Shown here: positions 32,698-43,143 of the stretch, in pieces | Numbering within the stretch: the stretch's first letter is position 1 | How the letters are laid out: the number at the start of each line of letters is the position of its first letter | Source: Erodium maritimum | Lineage: Eukaryota > Streptophyta > Magnoliopsida > Geraniales > Geraniaceae | NCBI GenBank assembly: GCA_963921825.1 | Contig: OY997589.1 | Span: forward strand, 73,392,523 to 73,456,522 | Direction of reading: 5' to 3' | Length of the DNA stretch: 64,000 nt | The notes under the pieces: model-generated | Database searches by the model: none | Told to the model about the DNA's origin: nothing | The model's input: the letters and a program-made list of their open reading frames with translations, nothing else | Translations under genes and position numbers: made by a program

Positions 32698-34193
32698 ATG
32701 GACAACACAGCAGCACTCGGGCAACAGAAAATTGTGTCGGAGAGACTGAGACAGAAGCTTAACGAAGTAAACGCTGCTGCTCAGACCCAACTCTCTCCGG
32801 TTCAGGATCATGTCAATTTCACTCTTCAGGCTGGTTCATATACACTCTCTTTTACAACTAATATCTGATAGGTATTTGGTATTAGTACTGTAATTTTTTC
32901 GGGGCATTGATTTACAGTTTTTGTTCATCTGCTAGTGTTTGGTAGCAGAGAAATTTTGTTGAGGGAGGAAAGAAAAAGGGTTTCTTTTATTATGGTGTCT
33001 GTTTATGGTGCATAGAGAAAGAGAAGTAGGTACAGAAATTGAGCTGTTCCAATTTGGTGTTCTTGATTATTGCTGCCCCAATTTAATTTAGCTGAGTCCC
33101 GGATATGAAAAAGAGTGATCCTTGCATGATTGAAGAATTTTAGTGCAGTGTCTATTTGTTAATCATTATTAACAAAATTCAATTCCACAAAGCCATAATT
33201 TTTATTGGGTGAACAAAGTTTCTGTTTTGCTGAATTTTTATTCTCTCCAATCCATTCTACTCAACATGCAACTTTGGAAATTTGATAATCTGTTTGTGTG
33301 TTATACTGATGGTGATTGGTTGCAGCAAGCGTATTTCAAATGTGCCTATGAGTGCTTTGATAGGAGAAGAAAGAACGAAGAGATTGGTAGCTGTGTTGAG
33401 AATTGCAGTGTTCCTGTTCTTCAAGCTCAACATCATGTTGAGGACGAGATGGCCAAGTTTCAAGTTAGTTGCTCTCCTTTATTAAGCCTATATCAAGTAG
33501 GAGTACAATATTTCTACAGTTCTTTTAGACTCTTATCATGGAAAATAAAGCTCGGCTCAATATCGGTTGCTCATGGATTGCTGTATCAAGTGAGATGCCG
33601 TTTCAAAAGAGTGTCCTCTTTTCATTTGAAAAATTAAATTATGCATGAATGAGCACTAATATCTTTAGAAGAATTAGTTTTTACCTTATGAGGGTCTTAG
33701 TGAGTGAGGGCACACGAGGACATGGTAGGGAATTGGAAACCAGCTCCACTAATCTCTAATGTTTTAGACACTTATTTGGAACGAATGGAGTATATTCGTT
33801 TCCTTCATTTCCAATGAAAACATTATACGATTTTCTCTTGCAGTGTATGATACTTGCATAAAAAGTGAAAGCATGCTCGAGATGTTTATATCTGTCTCTA
33901 TATTCTCGTTTTTGTATAGACGGGGACATCAACATATTGTAAATTTGTCATCACCTGTAAGAAAAACTACTCTACTCTAATTGATGATGGTTTTTATAAA
34001 CTCGATACAGGAACGGATGAATAGGTCTCTGGTGGTCTGCCAAGACAAGTTTGAGGCAGCTCGGCTCCAACAAAACACAAGCCATGCCTTGCAGGACATG
34101 GAATCATGTGTCGAGCTGGCCATCCAAGACAGCATCAACACATTGCCACATATTGTTGCAAAATTGAAGACCTCCCTCTCCATGACTGACTAA
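32698..34193 (+). CDS. FAM136A-like twin-CX3C mitochondrial protein
   Basis: Three exons are 32698-32829, 33326-33463 and 34011-34193, giving 150 residues (about the length of plant homologues). Conserved blocks are SERLRQKLNEVNAAAQ, LSPVQDHVNF, YFKCAYECFDRRRK, CVENCSVPV, NRSLVVCQDKFEAA and LPHIV. Twin C-x3-C motifs (Cys 50/54 and 67/71) are those of small intermembrane-space proteins folded by MIA40. Intron 2 is ordinary GT-AG. Intron 1 is odd: the conserved join uses a GC donor (CTTCAG|GC...TTGCAG|CAAGCG, giving LQQAYF), while a GT donor 4 nt later paired with GCAAG|CG gives LQAAYF of equal length. Function in plants is not settled. Confidence 0.9.
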
Positions 34194-34689
34194 ATCAAAG
34201 GCATTGTAAGGAACAATGCAGTTCAAGCATTTCTGCTTCGCACGCTGACCATGCTTGTTTTGTCAAGTTAGAAACTGTTACAAGCCATGTTTTGTAATAA
34301 TTAGAAAACTTGTGTTACCACTTTGGCATCATCGGGTTTCTTATTAACTATGTTTCATTTTAATGTAAAGGCTGTAAGAACTGGATGCTGAGTAATCTTA
34401 TAGAAGAATACTGATCATTACTTTCACAGTGATTGAACAATCTTTGCAAACATTATGCAAGTAAATTCAAACAATTTTACTTCAACATGAAGAGCTTGTA
34501 CAGTTTATTACAATGATGTGAAATTTACCCATTTTATTTTCCCTAAAAACCAGATTCGTTTAGGGACCGTTGACTGGGGAGTTTTGTTGGCTACACTGAC
34601 ATAAATAAAACCAAGATTAGGCTCAAGAAGACGAATAAATCTCTAAATGTCCTTTAAGGGCTTGAATCAGGCTATAAATAGTTTTGAAA
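34194..34689. other. 3'UTR and spacer after the FAM136A-like gene
   Basis: It holds the likely 3' untranslated region (up to about 34420, including TGTTTCATTTTAATGTAAAG, which is also found in the decayed copy at 41222-41245) and a short spacer. No further gene is seen. Confidence 0.6.
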
Positions 34690-35037
34690 CTTGTTTAGCC
34701 ACCCTCGATCAAACGAGCTATAGAACAGGTTTGTGATTGCTCTGTTGGTATGAGGGAAAGAGAGTGGATAACATACCACCATTCTTCAAGCAACACCTTG
34801 TTGATGCTATCGAGACCCTTCTCTCTCCACGAGTTTATATTTCCATTGTTTGATTCATCATACACTCTTTTACTACAACTAATCTCTGATGGGTACTTGG
34901 TATTTGTACGGTACATTGTTCGGGATTATTGATTTACGGTTTGTGTTATAGGCTAATGGTTGGTAACCAAGAAAATTTGTTGAGAGGAAAGAAAAAATGG
35001 TGTTTCACTTTTAGGGGCCTGGAAAAGAAGAGAATTA
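34690..35037 (+). pseudogene. Decayed copy of the FAM136A-like gene, 5' part
   Basis: TTTGTGATTGCTCTGTT and the following leader, the position of exon 1, and then TACACTCTTTTACTACAACT and GGTACTTGGTATT of intron 1 line up with 32663-33000 of the working gene. The start codon position reads GTG instead of ATG and the exon 1 coding sequence is destroyed. The copy continues after the Harbinger insertion, at 41003. Confidence 0.8.
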
Positions 35038-35344
35038 GAGCATCCATAGTCATCTCGCCGGCTGCCGGCGAGATGGCGCCGGCGAGATGACTTAAAATAT
35101 GAGAATTTAATTATCTCGCCGGCGAGGAGGCAGCGACGTCTGCAGTGGGCGAGGAGCAGCCGGCGAGAAAGAGGAAAAAGAATAAAAAAATGAAAAAAAA
35201 ATTGCAACATAACCCACAACTTTTTAGTATTTATACATATACCACACATACGATAATTATAACAAACTTTAACGATAATTATACATATAATTAGCACGCT
35301 AGTACATACTTAAAATAAATCTAATTTTAGGACACGATCACGAT

Positions 35345-35734
35345 CTACAGCTCGTGATTGTACTGCAGGAATTTCACCTGGTCTCGAACGATCTCCCACA
35401 GACCCATCTTCATGAAATGGTTGCCATGGGCACTGTAGTGGGCAGCGGCTGCTTGAGAGCGAACGTGAGTCTCGGAAGTTCCCGGCGGGGCGTTATGAAC
35501 TGCTGCACGGTAGCACAATTCATACCGGTAGATTCTCCGGGCGAGTTCCTGCCAGTGGTCTCGACACTGTTTCTGGGTTCTGGGCGGGGAATTGGCCGGA
35601 GCATTGTGGACAAAATTGGCATACACTTCCGGCCAATACCTATGATTTGGGCCCGGCCGGGCGTCCTGCAGCCAACACAGGACCAACACCATCTCCTCCT
35701 CGTTGGTCCACGGATATGAGCCTACGCCGGCCAT
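35345..35734 (-). CDS. SANT/Myb-like protein 2 of the Harbinger element
   Basis: The frame is 129 residues from MAGVGSYPWTNEEEMVL; the in-frame extension upstream to 35911 lies in a low-complexity leader, so the ATG at 35734 is preferred. It has a SANT/trihelix layout: W-T-N-EEE near residue 9, YWPEVYANF, RTQKQCRDHWQELARRIYRY and a final WEIVRDQVKF. It is colinear with the corresponding region of the larger gene (WSAEEDYRLVKAW, RTAKKCKDHW, FTWKHWWDLV), so the two are probably paralogues. Harbinger ORF1 proteins of this fold bind the element ends and carry the transposase into the nucleus. No stop or shift is visible. Confidence 0.75.
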   Translation of the reverse strand: MAGVGSYPWTNEEEMVLVLCWLQDARPGPNHRYWPEVYANFVHNAPANSPPRTQKQCRDHWQELARRIYRYELCYRAAVHNAPPGTSETHVRSQAAAAHYSAHGNHFMKMGLWEIVRDQVKFLQYNHEL

Positions 35735-36348
35735 TGGAGCTTCGAAGAAAGTGAGGAAAAATTGAAGAACAAAAGTATTGGAGATAGAGAGAGATTTGGA
35801 GAAGAGATGTGAAGAATGAAGGAGGAGAAGGGTGCCATTTATAGGCCAAAACCGCCGGCCACTAGGGGGCATTTTGGTCAATTTGTGGTGGTGGTGGCAA
35901 TAATGGCACATACCCCAATAATGGATGCCTCATAATGTAAAAAAAAAATCTTTTTTGACCAAATTCAAATAAAAGTAAACAAATTACCAAAACATGAAAA
36001 TTAAAAACCATTCATTAAATAGGCATCTTGAATTACAAAAAAAAAAAACAAGTACGGTAAGCTGGAAAAAAAAACAAGTCACTGGGCCATCAGATTGCGC
36101 AAAATATTAAGCTGCGTCATGTGCTTCTGTAGCTGCTCGGGGTCCATGCCCGAAGTGTCTGCTTTTTCAGCTTCGACCCACTGCTGGTATGCCATCAGCT
36201 TCAGCTGCGCAGCCTTCTCAATGGTCCTGGCTTGGCTTGCTTCTTTGGCCGCTATATGGGCCCTCTCGACACGATCGGCAACCGCTTCCTTAGACGATGA
36301 TGCTGAGCCCTTACCTCTGAGCCTTGCAGCCTTGGCGGCCTTGCAGCC

Positions 36349-37435
36349 TGTCACGCCCCAATTTCAATAAAACGAACTCGGGACGCGAACATTTAAAATA
36401 AGAAAACACCTTGAAACCTTTTCCATTTAAACACTTTAAAATACATCATTTGTTCAACAAAAATAATAATTACAACTTAAAACACGTCCCAACAAGTGGA
36501 CTAAAAACGAGGTATCCGTCGCTAGACTCAAAACACCCAGAAACCCGCTTCAAGCTCTTCAAGCTTCAGAAGCTCACCTAGTCCAGACTACGAACGGTAC
36601 CTGTAGGAAAAGCAGCTAGGGGTGAGCGTTCGCTCACCACCGCGAATAACAGACTGACTACGGCATAATTAGCAGACAAAGCCAGTAACACTAAAACCAA
36701 ACCCAACACTGGGACTATAGTCCCCAACTCAAGTACCCAACTGACCCACAACCCGTTACCTTCCTCAACAGACTCAACACTCGATAACACAATGTAGACC
36801 CGACACAACTATCGACGACCTCCTCCAAGGACACAACAGAAAGACTACACAACGCCAAACAAGATCACAAAGGATCGCACACCAAACAAGATCACAAAGG
36901 ATCGCATACCAGCTGCTCAGTAACCTCTCCCACTCACACGAACACGGATCATGCTAGCCAAAGAATGCTTACAACCTGTGATACTCAAACTCGGACCAGG
37001 CCAGCCAAAGAATGCTTGCAACCTGTGTTACTCAAACTCGGACCAGGCCAGCCAAAGAATGCTTGCAACCTGTGTTACTCAAACTAGTGTCAGGCCAGCC
37101 AAAGAATGCTTGCAACCCGTTGATACTCAAACTTGGTCAGGCCAGCCAAAGAATGCTTGCAACCTACCGGGATCCGCAATCACAATCACACGCAAATTCA
37201 TCAACCAGTAACAACACAAGTTCAACACTCACATGCACTCATGGCCACCAAGACACCAACAGTAAAACTCAAACTCAACAGCCCCACAGGAACTCACGGC
37301 CTCCCAAGACACACCGATAGTAAGACACGGACTCAACAATCCCACAGGCACTCACGGCCTCCCAAGACACCAACCATAAGGAACGCTTGCAACTTACCGA
37401 GACTCTAACTCGTAAGCCAGCTAAAGGAAGCTTGC

Positions 37436-37469
<34 letters not shown>

Positions 37470-39956
37470 AGACTCTAACTCGGTCAGGCCAGCCAAAGAC
37501 ACCAACCTTAGTACACGGGCCCTCAAGGCCACCCAAAACACCAACAATTGACTACGGGCTCTCATGGCCACCCAAGACACCAATTCAAATACACGGGCTC
37601 TCAAGGCCACCCAAACTCAATCAATAAATAATACGGGCTCTCAAGGCCACCCAAAACTCGATAATAAAATACGAGCTCTCAAGGCCACCCAAACTCAATC
37701 AATAAATAATACGGGCTCTCAAGGCCACCCAAACTCAATCAATAAATAATACGGGCTCTCAAGGCCACCCAAAACTCGATAATAAAATACGGGCTCTCAA
37801 GGCCACCCAAACTCAATCAATAAATAATACGGGCTCTCAAGGCCACCCAAAACTCGATAATAAAATACGAGCTCTCAAGGCCACCCAAACTCAATCAATA
37901 AATAATACGGGCTCTCAAGGCCACCCAAACTCAATCAATAAATAATACGGGCTCTCAAGGCCACCCAAACTCAATAATAAAATACGGGCTCTCATGGCCA
38001 CCCAGGACACCAAATAAGCAATCAACCTCCGGCTTAACCAAGCCGCCAACAGTCCTAACATCAACAGTTTCACAATCAACCTCCGGGCATGGTCATATGC
38101 CTCCAGTGCTCCTAATATCGATAAGTTCACAAACAACCTCCGGGCATGGTCATATGCCTCCAGTGCTCCTAATATCGATAAGTTCACAAACAACCTCCGG
38201 GCATGGTCATATGCCTCCAGTAAAACAATTAACGCTAAGTTCTCTGCTCCTACGACACTACTAAGTGTCACATGCTTTTCTCAATAATTACTAAGTTCCC
38301 GTAACATGCTTTTCTGATAAACGCTACAACCCCGTATCATGCTTTTCTAGTATTTAAATTAAACCTACTCAACCCACGACACCCCGGTGTCACATGCAAA
38401 TCTACTGTTAACTTTCCCTAGTCAGGGCCGAGATCCGGCTACTTTTCCCTACCTCGTGCGTGTTCTCCCAAAAGCCAAACCACGAGCTCCGGTGATGATC
38501 TCAGTCACTCACCCAGCTTTCCCTTGCCTCGGTCCGTGGCACGATCTAAAGGAATACAATTTAAAGTCACTAAACAACTCGCAGGAATAAACCGAAAACC
38601 AATAAACTCGATGCCCAAACTTAACCCCGACAATGTCGATCACTCCCAAACTTCCCAATTACTCGACATTGTTGATAAAGGACCCGTAAAGGCCCGATTC
38701 GCCCGACATGGCGAATCTGCCCGGGTTTTGTTAATTGCCTTCCGGGGCTCCAAAAGCCCCCGTTTTTGTTTCTACGGCCTTAGAATATTTCAAGGAACCC
38801 AACGCACTTGACGGAATTGAATTCCGACTTCTAAGTCAATTAATTAACGTTTAAAGTTTCCAAAACCCGTTAATTACAACTTCTCCAATTTAATTCCAAA
38901 TTTCGATTCGATTAAGGATAAATGGTCCGGGGAACGTTTTAAACCACCCGAACGATAAAACCCGAGCACCCAAGCATGTGGGCCCCACCCACACTACTTG
39001 GCCGAGACCCTAGGGTTTAAGGGGAGGCTCGGCCACCATGTGGTGGCTGCTGCCAGCTCCGGCCAGCCACCTCATGGCCGGCCGGCCACCACCCACGGTG
39101 GCCGGAGCTCCTCCCGAGCCTCCGGTCACCGGAAAACGTGAAATTAAACCCCCAAACACCTCTAAAACGTCTCCAACACCTCCCCACACTCTACACAACC
39201 CTAAGCCTTAGTTTATACTCAAACCCTAGCTTCCAAGAAAATAACCAAAACGAGAATCGGTTCGGGTATTACCGTAGAGGAGAACGAGGGGAACGGGATT
39301 GCTCTTTGCTTTGACTCGATCCAAGGGCTCGATCACAAACCCTAGCTCAACCTCCCTTCTTCTCTCTTCTTCTCCTTCTCCTTCTCTCTCTAAAACCTCT
39401 CTTCTTCTTTCTAATTTAATAAACTAACAACAAAACTAACTTTTCCTCCTTTAAAACCTTATACTCGGCCACACCTTACAACCACACACTTTCCCCCCAA
39501 AACTAACACCACCATATACTTGACAAGTGTCAAGGTGAGTCCCACACCTTTTGGAAAATATCTAATTGATATTTTCCAATCAGTTTTACGAAAAACGGAC
39601 GTTTCGGGCCCCGAACGGGCACTTTTCCCAAGAAATTACGAAACTTGACGGGCTACAAGGAAACGGCTCAACTAAGACCGCTGCGACGACGGCTAAGCTT
39701 TTCGGATCCAAAACGGTCCTCGAATGGACCAAAACGTCGCTCGGTTGACTTTTCCAACGAAAAGTCAACATTTCCCAAATTGATCAGAAAGTTGCCCTGA
39801 GTTCCCCGGAACTCACTTTGGTCAATAACGGGGTCAACTTAAGTCCGGTATGACACTCGGGGTCATTTTAGGTTTACTTAACTATCAGTCTTAAATTTTT
39901 TAAATTTTCCTGTTTTTCGCAGGTTTGACTGGCGTTGACCGGGAGTGGTTATTACA
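36349..39956. mobile_element. Large solo LTR, copy B (same family as 5925-9343)
   Basis: The 3608-bp block begins TGTCACGCCCCAATTTC and ends GGGAGTGGTTATTACA and is flanked by CAGCC at 36344-36348 and 39957-39961. It is the inverted counterpart of copy A, with matching words along its length, for example ACTTAAGT/TTGACCCCG near the terminus and the CTCACC leader region. No gag or pol is present. Being nested in a Harbinger that is itself nested in a gene copy, it is the youngest of the three layers. It is a non-coding fossil; the Ty3/Gypsy assignment rests on termini and size. Confidence 0.82.
36950..38010. repeat. Minisatellites and C-run in solo LTR copy B
   Basis: A first array (about 36950-37170) repeats GGCCAGCCAAAGAATGCTTG five times with a step near 47 bp. 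A second (about 37580-38000) repeats CTCTCAAGGCCACCCAAA with a step of about 38-41 bp for some ten units. Between them is a run of 31 C residues (37438-37468). The GGCCACC core of the second array is the complement of the GGTGGCC core of the array in copy A. Confidence 0.85.
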
Positions 39957-41002
39957 CAGCCCATAGGCCTCTTGTACTGGGGTTGACCCTCCGTATTAGC
40001 ACCGGTAGTTTGCTGACTGTCCTCACAGCCCGGCGTGTCTTCACGAGGGCGCTTGCCAGAGTCGGTGGAATCTTCGACATCGAACTCCGTAACCGGTGTC
40101 GGTATAACGGGCTCCTCAACAGCAAAGTAATGAGAAGTCCACTTGTGTTCCCCTTTCACAAGATCCCACCAGTGTTTCCATGTGAATGGATGACCACAGG
40201 CCTTTATGTATTGCTCCTCGGTCAACTGCATGATTTGAGCATCGTTCCGGCCGCTCCTGTAGTCCCTGTTGGTCTTCACAAACAGCCCATTGAAGAACGA
40301 CACTTTGGGATTTGTCCCCTGCCAGTGGTCTTTGCACTTCTTCGCCGTCCTCACCGGATCATCCGGGCCCCGAGTGGCTTCCATTTCCTCACCGATGGCC
40401 CCCCAGTACTTCAAATTATGCTTCTGGTTGTCATGCACTGAGTCGTACGAGTGGTGCATCCAGGCTTTAACTAACCTGTAGTCCTCCTCAGCGGACCATA
40501 AGCAACGCTTTGCTTTGGCCTTTGTCGAACGGCCGGACGGACGTACTTCGGCGGGCTCGGAAAGGGTTGGAGAGGATTGGACAGTCGGGTTGGGGGAAAA
40601 GGCAGGCTCCAAAAACTCTTGGGACAACGTTTCATCGGTCACATTCCCATAGTTGAGAACCCACTCGTTGAGATCGAAAGAAGACATGGCGAAAGAAATT
40701 TGAATTGGACAAAGTGTAGTAGAAGAGAGAAATTGGAGTGGGTGTTTAAAATGAATTTTGGGTTGTATTTATAGGGGTGAAAAGTGAAAAAAAAAAGTTA
40801 AAGCTGCCAGCGACCAGCCACGTGTCGCCAGCTCCTTCATCGCCAACGGCCGGCGCGCCACCCGAGGGGATAAGCCAGCACATCGCCAGCGAGATGTGCT
40901 GGCGAGGACGTTAACGGCTACCCATCTCGCCAGCACCTTCCTCGCCTGCTCCCCGCCGTTTCCTCGCCGGCGACTTCTCCTCGCCGACCACTGTAGATGC
41001 TC

Positions 41003-41340
41003 TTATATACAGAAGTTGAGTCTGATATTGGTGTTCTTGATTATTGCTACCCCAATTTGTGAGTCCGCAAATGTGAAAAAGAAAAAGAATGGTCTTTGCA
41101 CAATTGATGAACTGTAGTTTATTTGTAACTCTCGAAATAACAAATCAAATTAAACAAAACCACAATTTCATTGGGTTAGTGAAATTTGATTGTTTCATTT
41201 CTTCGGACTTCTTATCAAGAATGTTTCATTCTAATGTAAACGCTGTAGTAAACGATAGTTAAGTTTCATTTACAATTATTCAACAACCTTTGAAAACATT
41301 GTGCAACTAAATTCAAGAACAAACAACAATTTATTTATTG
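41003..41340 (+). pseudogene. Decayed copy of the FAM136A-like gene, 3' part
   Basis: GGTGTTCTTGATTATTGCT and GATGAAC/GAAGAA words of intron 1 (compare 33056-33180) are followed abruptly by 3'UTR sequence (TGTTTCATTCTAATGTAAA, CAACCTTTGAAAACATTGTGC; compare 34345-34460). Exons 2 and 3 are therefore deleted. The copy ends close to the COA3-like gene, which lies in the opposite orientation. Confidence 0.75.
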
Positions 41341-41403
41341 TTTTGCTAAACCTATGCTAAGAAGTACAGCGCTATATGCTTAAGGCATGCTTGCTTTTGG
41401 CCT

Positions 41404-41580
41404 CTACTTGTTGCTTTTCTGACCTTCAAATGTATCTATAGCTACCTGGAGCTCATCTGTACCTCCAACAGCTCTCATGGTGTAGAAATACACACCAAAC
41501 ACAAATGATGTCAGGCCACCGGCAACTATGGCGTTCTTGCCCTTAGGTGATAGGCTCCCAAATCCCATAATCCCAGCCAT
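41404..41580 (-). CDS. COA3-like mitochondrial inner-membrane protein
   Basis: A 58-residue frame starts MAGIMGFGSLSPKGKN and ends EGQKSNK. Residues 16-36 are one membrane segment (AIVAGGLTSFVFGVYFYT) followed by a short acidic tail (GGTDELQVAIDTFE). The layout, a positive N-side, one helix with a GxYxYT end and a DEL-containing tail, matches the cytochrome c oxidase assembly factor 3 (COA3/CCDC56) family in its short plant form. The start is the ATG at 41580; longer frames reach back only to the splice acceptor (exon starts 41602 after ATGCAG). A 5'UTR exon ends at 44027 with an AAG|GTAAGA donor. The 2.4-kb intron between carries a dispersed repeat and a copia-type LTR. Confidence 0.75.
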   Translation of the reverse strand: MAGIMGFGSLSPKGKNAIVAGGLTSFVFGVYFYTMRAVGGTDELQVAIDTFEGQKSNK

Positions 41581-41849
41581 CTGATGCCGTTCAATTTCAA
41601 TTCTGCATGACAAGAAAGCTTCGTTTATTTAATCTCTATCAATCATCCAACACTAATCAGCACTACTGATAGTTAATCCCTGCGAAACAAATCATTATGC
41701 TCAGATAGATATTCACACCGGATAGCCCTGTACAATAAATGGATCTGTATTTGTACAACACCCCTCAAGTATTTGGTTGTGTGTGTCATGGAGGCTTAAT
41801 CATTTCACAATGCCAAGCAGGCTCAGATCTTCAATTGCTTGCACTAACT

Positions 41850-42290
41850 CTATTCTCAAATCATAACATTTTTCAAAATCAAGATTGATACATAAAAAAA
41901 TCAAATCAAGCCATTATCAAGTTTACCTTCTGAGATGACTTCAAAAACCCAACACAACAATCATATTATTGCCTCAAGAACATTTTTTCCAACCCAGTGG
42001 TTGAACCAGGAAATAGCAGAAAAAGAGACAAAAAAATAGGTAAACATAATGATATAGTTTCCTGTATCAAAGATGTATCGACTTGTTCGAGGCCGTATTC
42101 AAAATTGAGAATTTGATAGGCACGGAGAATCGTTCATGATATTGCCAATCTTCAATGCAAATAGCGCCATCTTTTCTTTGATGCTTTTGCTCTGCAAATT
42201 GGCTTTCCTATACAAAACTTAGCTGGGACAGTACAACCTTAAGATAAGACTACAAAACCTCAAATCTGAAGAGAAAATAGGAGGAAAGGC
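41850..42290. repeat. Dispersed repeat in the COA3-like intron
   Basis: It is similar over its length to 2150-2570 (same orientation); a shared segment includes TGATGCTTTTGCTCTGCAAA. Its 3' limit fades near 42300 on this copy. It is a non-coding repeat or part of a segmental duplication; see the entry at 1930. Confidence 0.7.
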
Positions 42291-42956
42291 TAAAACAAAG
42301 GATCTTTGTTTTCAGGGGGTCACAGTGATGGATAAACAATGATTGAGTAGCCCTATTATAGCAGCTCTAAGCCCTAATCTTGGAGCACCGAGGTATATGC
42401 ATAACTAGTCCTTGGAAGTTAGCAGTAATGAAGTATATGCATATTTGCTCATTTAAGAATACGCATGATCATTAACATGATATAGAACAATCACATATGA
42501 ACGACTCCTAACTATAACAGAAATGCAAAACATGGACTGCCCAGGATAACCAAAAACTCCAACGTAGTTGCCTGAAGTCGTTTCGCATTATCGTTATGCG
42601 ACTTTCGTGAAGATGTTTTGCTCCCAAACGATGTAATTGCTCGAAGCTGAATCATGCGTCCGTAAAATCAGGGTATGAGTCAATGGCTCCAGATCATCTT
42701 AGGCATTAAAAAGTCGTTATTGGGTATCGTCCCATTTGTCACCTCCACCCTATATTAAATTTTAAGCCCATAAGCAGACGTACATTCCTGCTATAGTACA
42801 CGTATAGATGTTCAGTCCTTCACGTGTGGGGGAGTGTTCAAAAAAAAATCTTAGTCTTCGACAACAACAACACAGTGGTGACGCAACAACATGAAGTTCA
42901 AATTTGAATTTTATTTTTCGGTAAGACTCGTTATCCGACTTACACGTGAGGGGGAG

Positions 42957-43143
42957 TGTTAGAGTTTAGTTTGTTTCCAGTTACAAGTATTTCCTCATCC
43001 TATATAAGTTAGATTTTCTATGTTGTTTAGTATTAGTATTTCCTATTTCGCATAGAGTTAATCCCTATATAAAAGGATGCTCTCATTGTATTGAAACATC
43101 AAGAATATTGAAGAATAATCGATAATATTTTCAAAATTTTACA
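42957..43143 (+). mobile_element. Ty1/Copia-type LTR fossil
   Basis: A 187-bp block starts TGTTAGAGTTTAG and ends AAAATTTTACA, with TATATAAAAGG in the middle. A purine-rich tract GTGAGGGGGAG stands directly before it, as the polypurine tract does before a 3' LTR. A similar purine tract near 42826 suggests another remnant just upstream. No coding region survives. It is an old, incomplete element in the intron of the COA3-like gene. Confidence 0.65.

Larger units (their letters stand above)
36079..40687 (-). pseudogene. SANT/NAM-associated protein 1, split by a solo LTR
   Basis: The 5' part (40687-39957) starts MSSFDLNEWVLNYG and contains a trihelix-like domain at about residues 60-175 (KRCLWSAEEDYRLVKAWMHH, RTAKKCKDHWQGTN, HPFTWKHWWDLVKGEHKW). 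The 3' part (36343-36079) holds the NAM-associated C-terminal region (KAAKAARLRGK, an Ala/Glu-rich helix, MDPEQLQKHMTQLNILRNLM). The solo LTR at 36349-39956 lies between them with a CAGCC duplication, and both parts stay in the same reading phase; apart from the insertion I see no break. Such proteins are the ORF1 class of PIF/Harbinger elements and also occur as host trihelix-type factors. Confidence 0.8.
35038..41002 (-). mobile_element. PIF/Harbinger element with two SANT-like genes, TSD TTA
   Basis: Ends are GAGCATCCATAGTCATC on the left and, read inward from the right, GAGCATCTACAGTGGTC, flanked by TTA at 35035-35037 and 41003-41005. A 3-bp TTA/TAA duplication and GAGCATCC-type TIRs are standard for plant PIF/Harbinger and Tourist elements. 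Multiple CTCGCC(G/A)GC words, often as short hairpins, fill both subterminal regions. Without the nested solo LTR (3608 bp) and its duplicated target the element is about 2.35 kb and carries two minus-strand SANT/trihelix-type genes. No DDE transposase is present. It sits in the decayed FAM136A-like copy. Confidence 0.88.
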
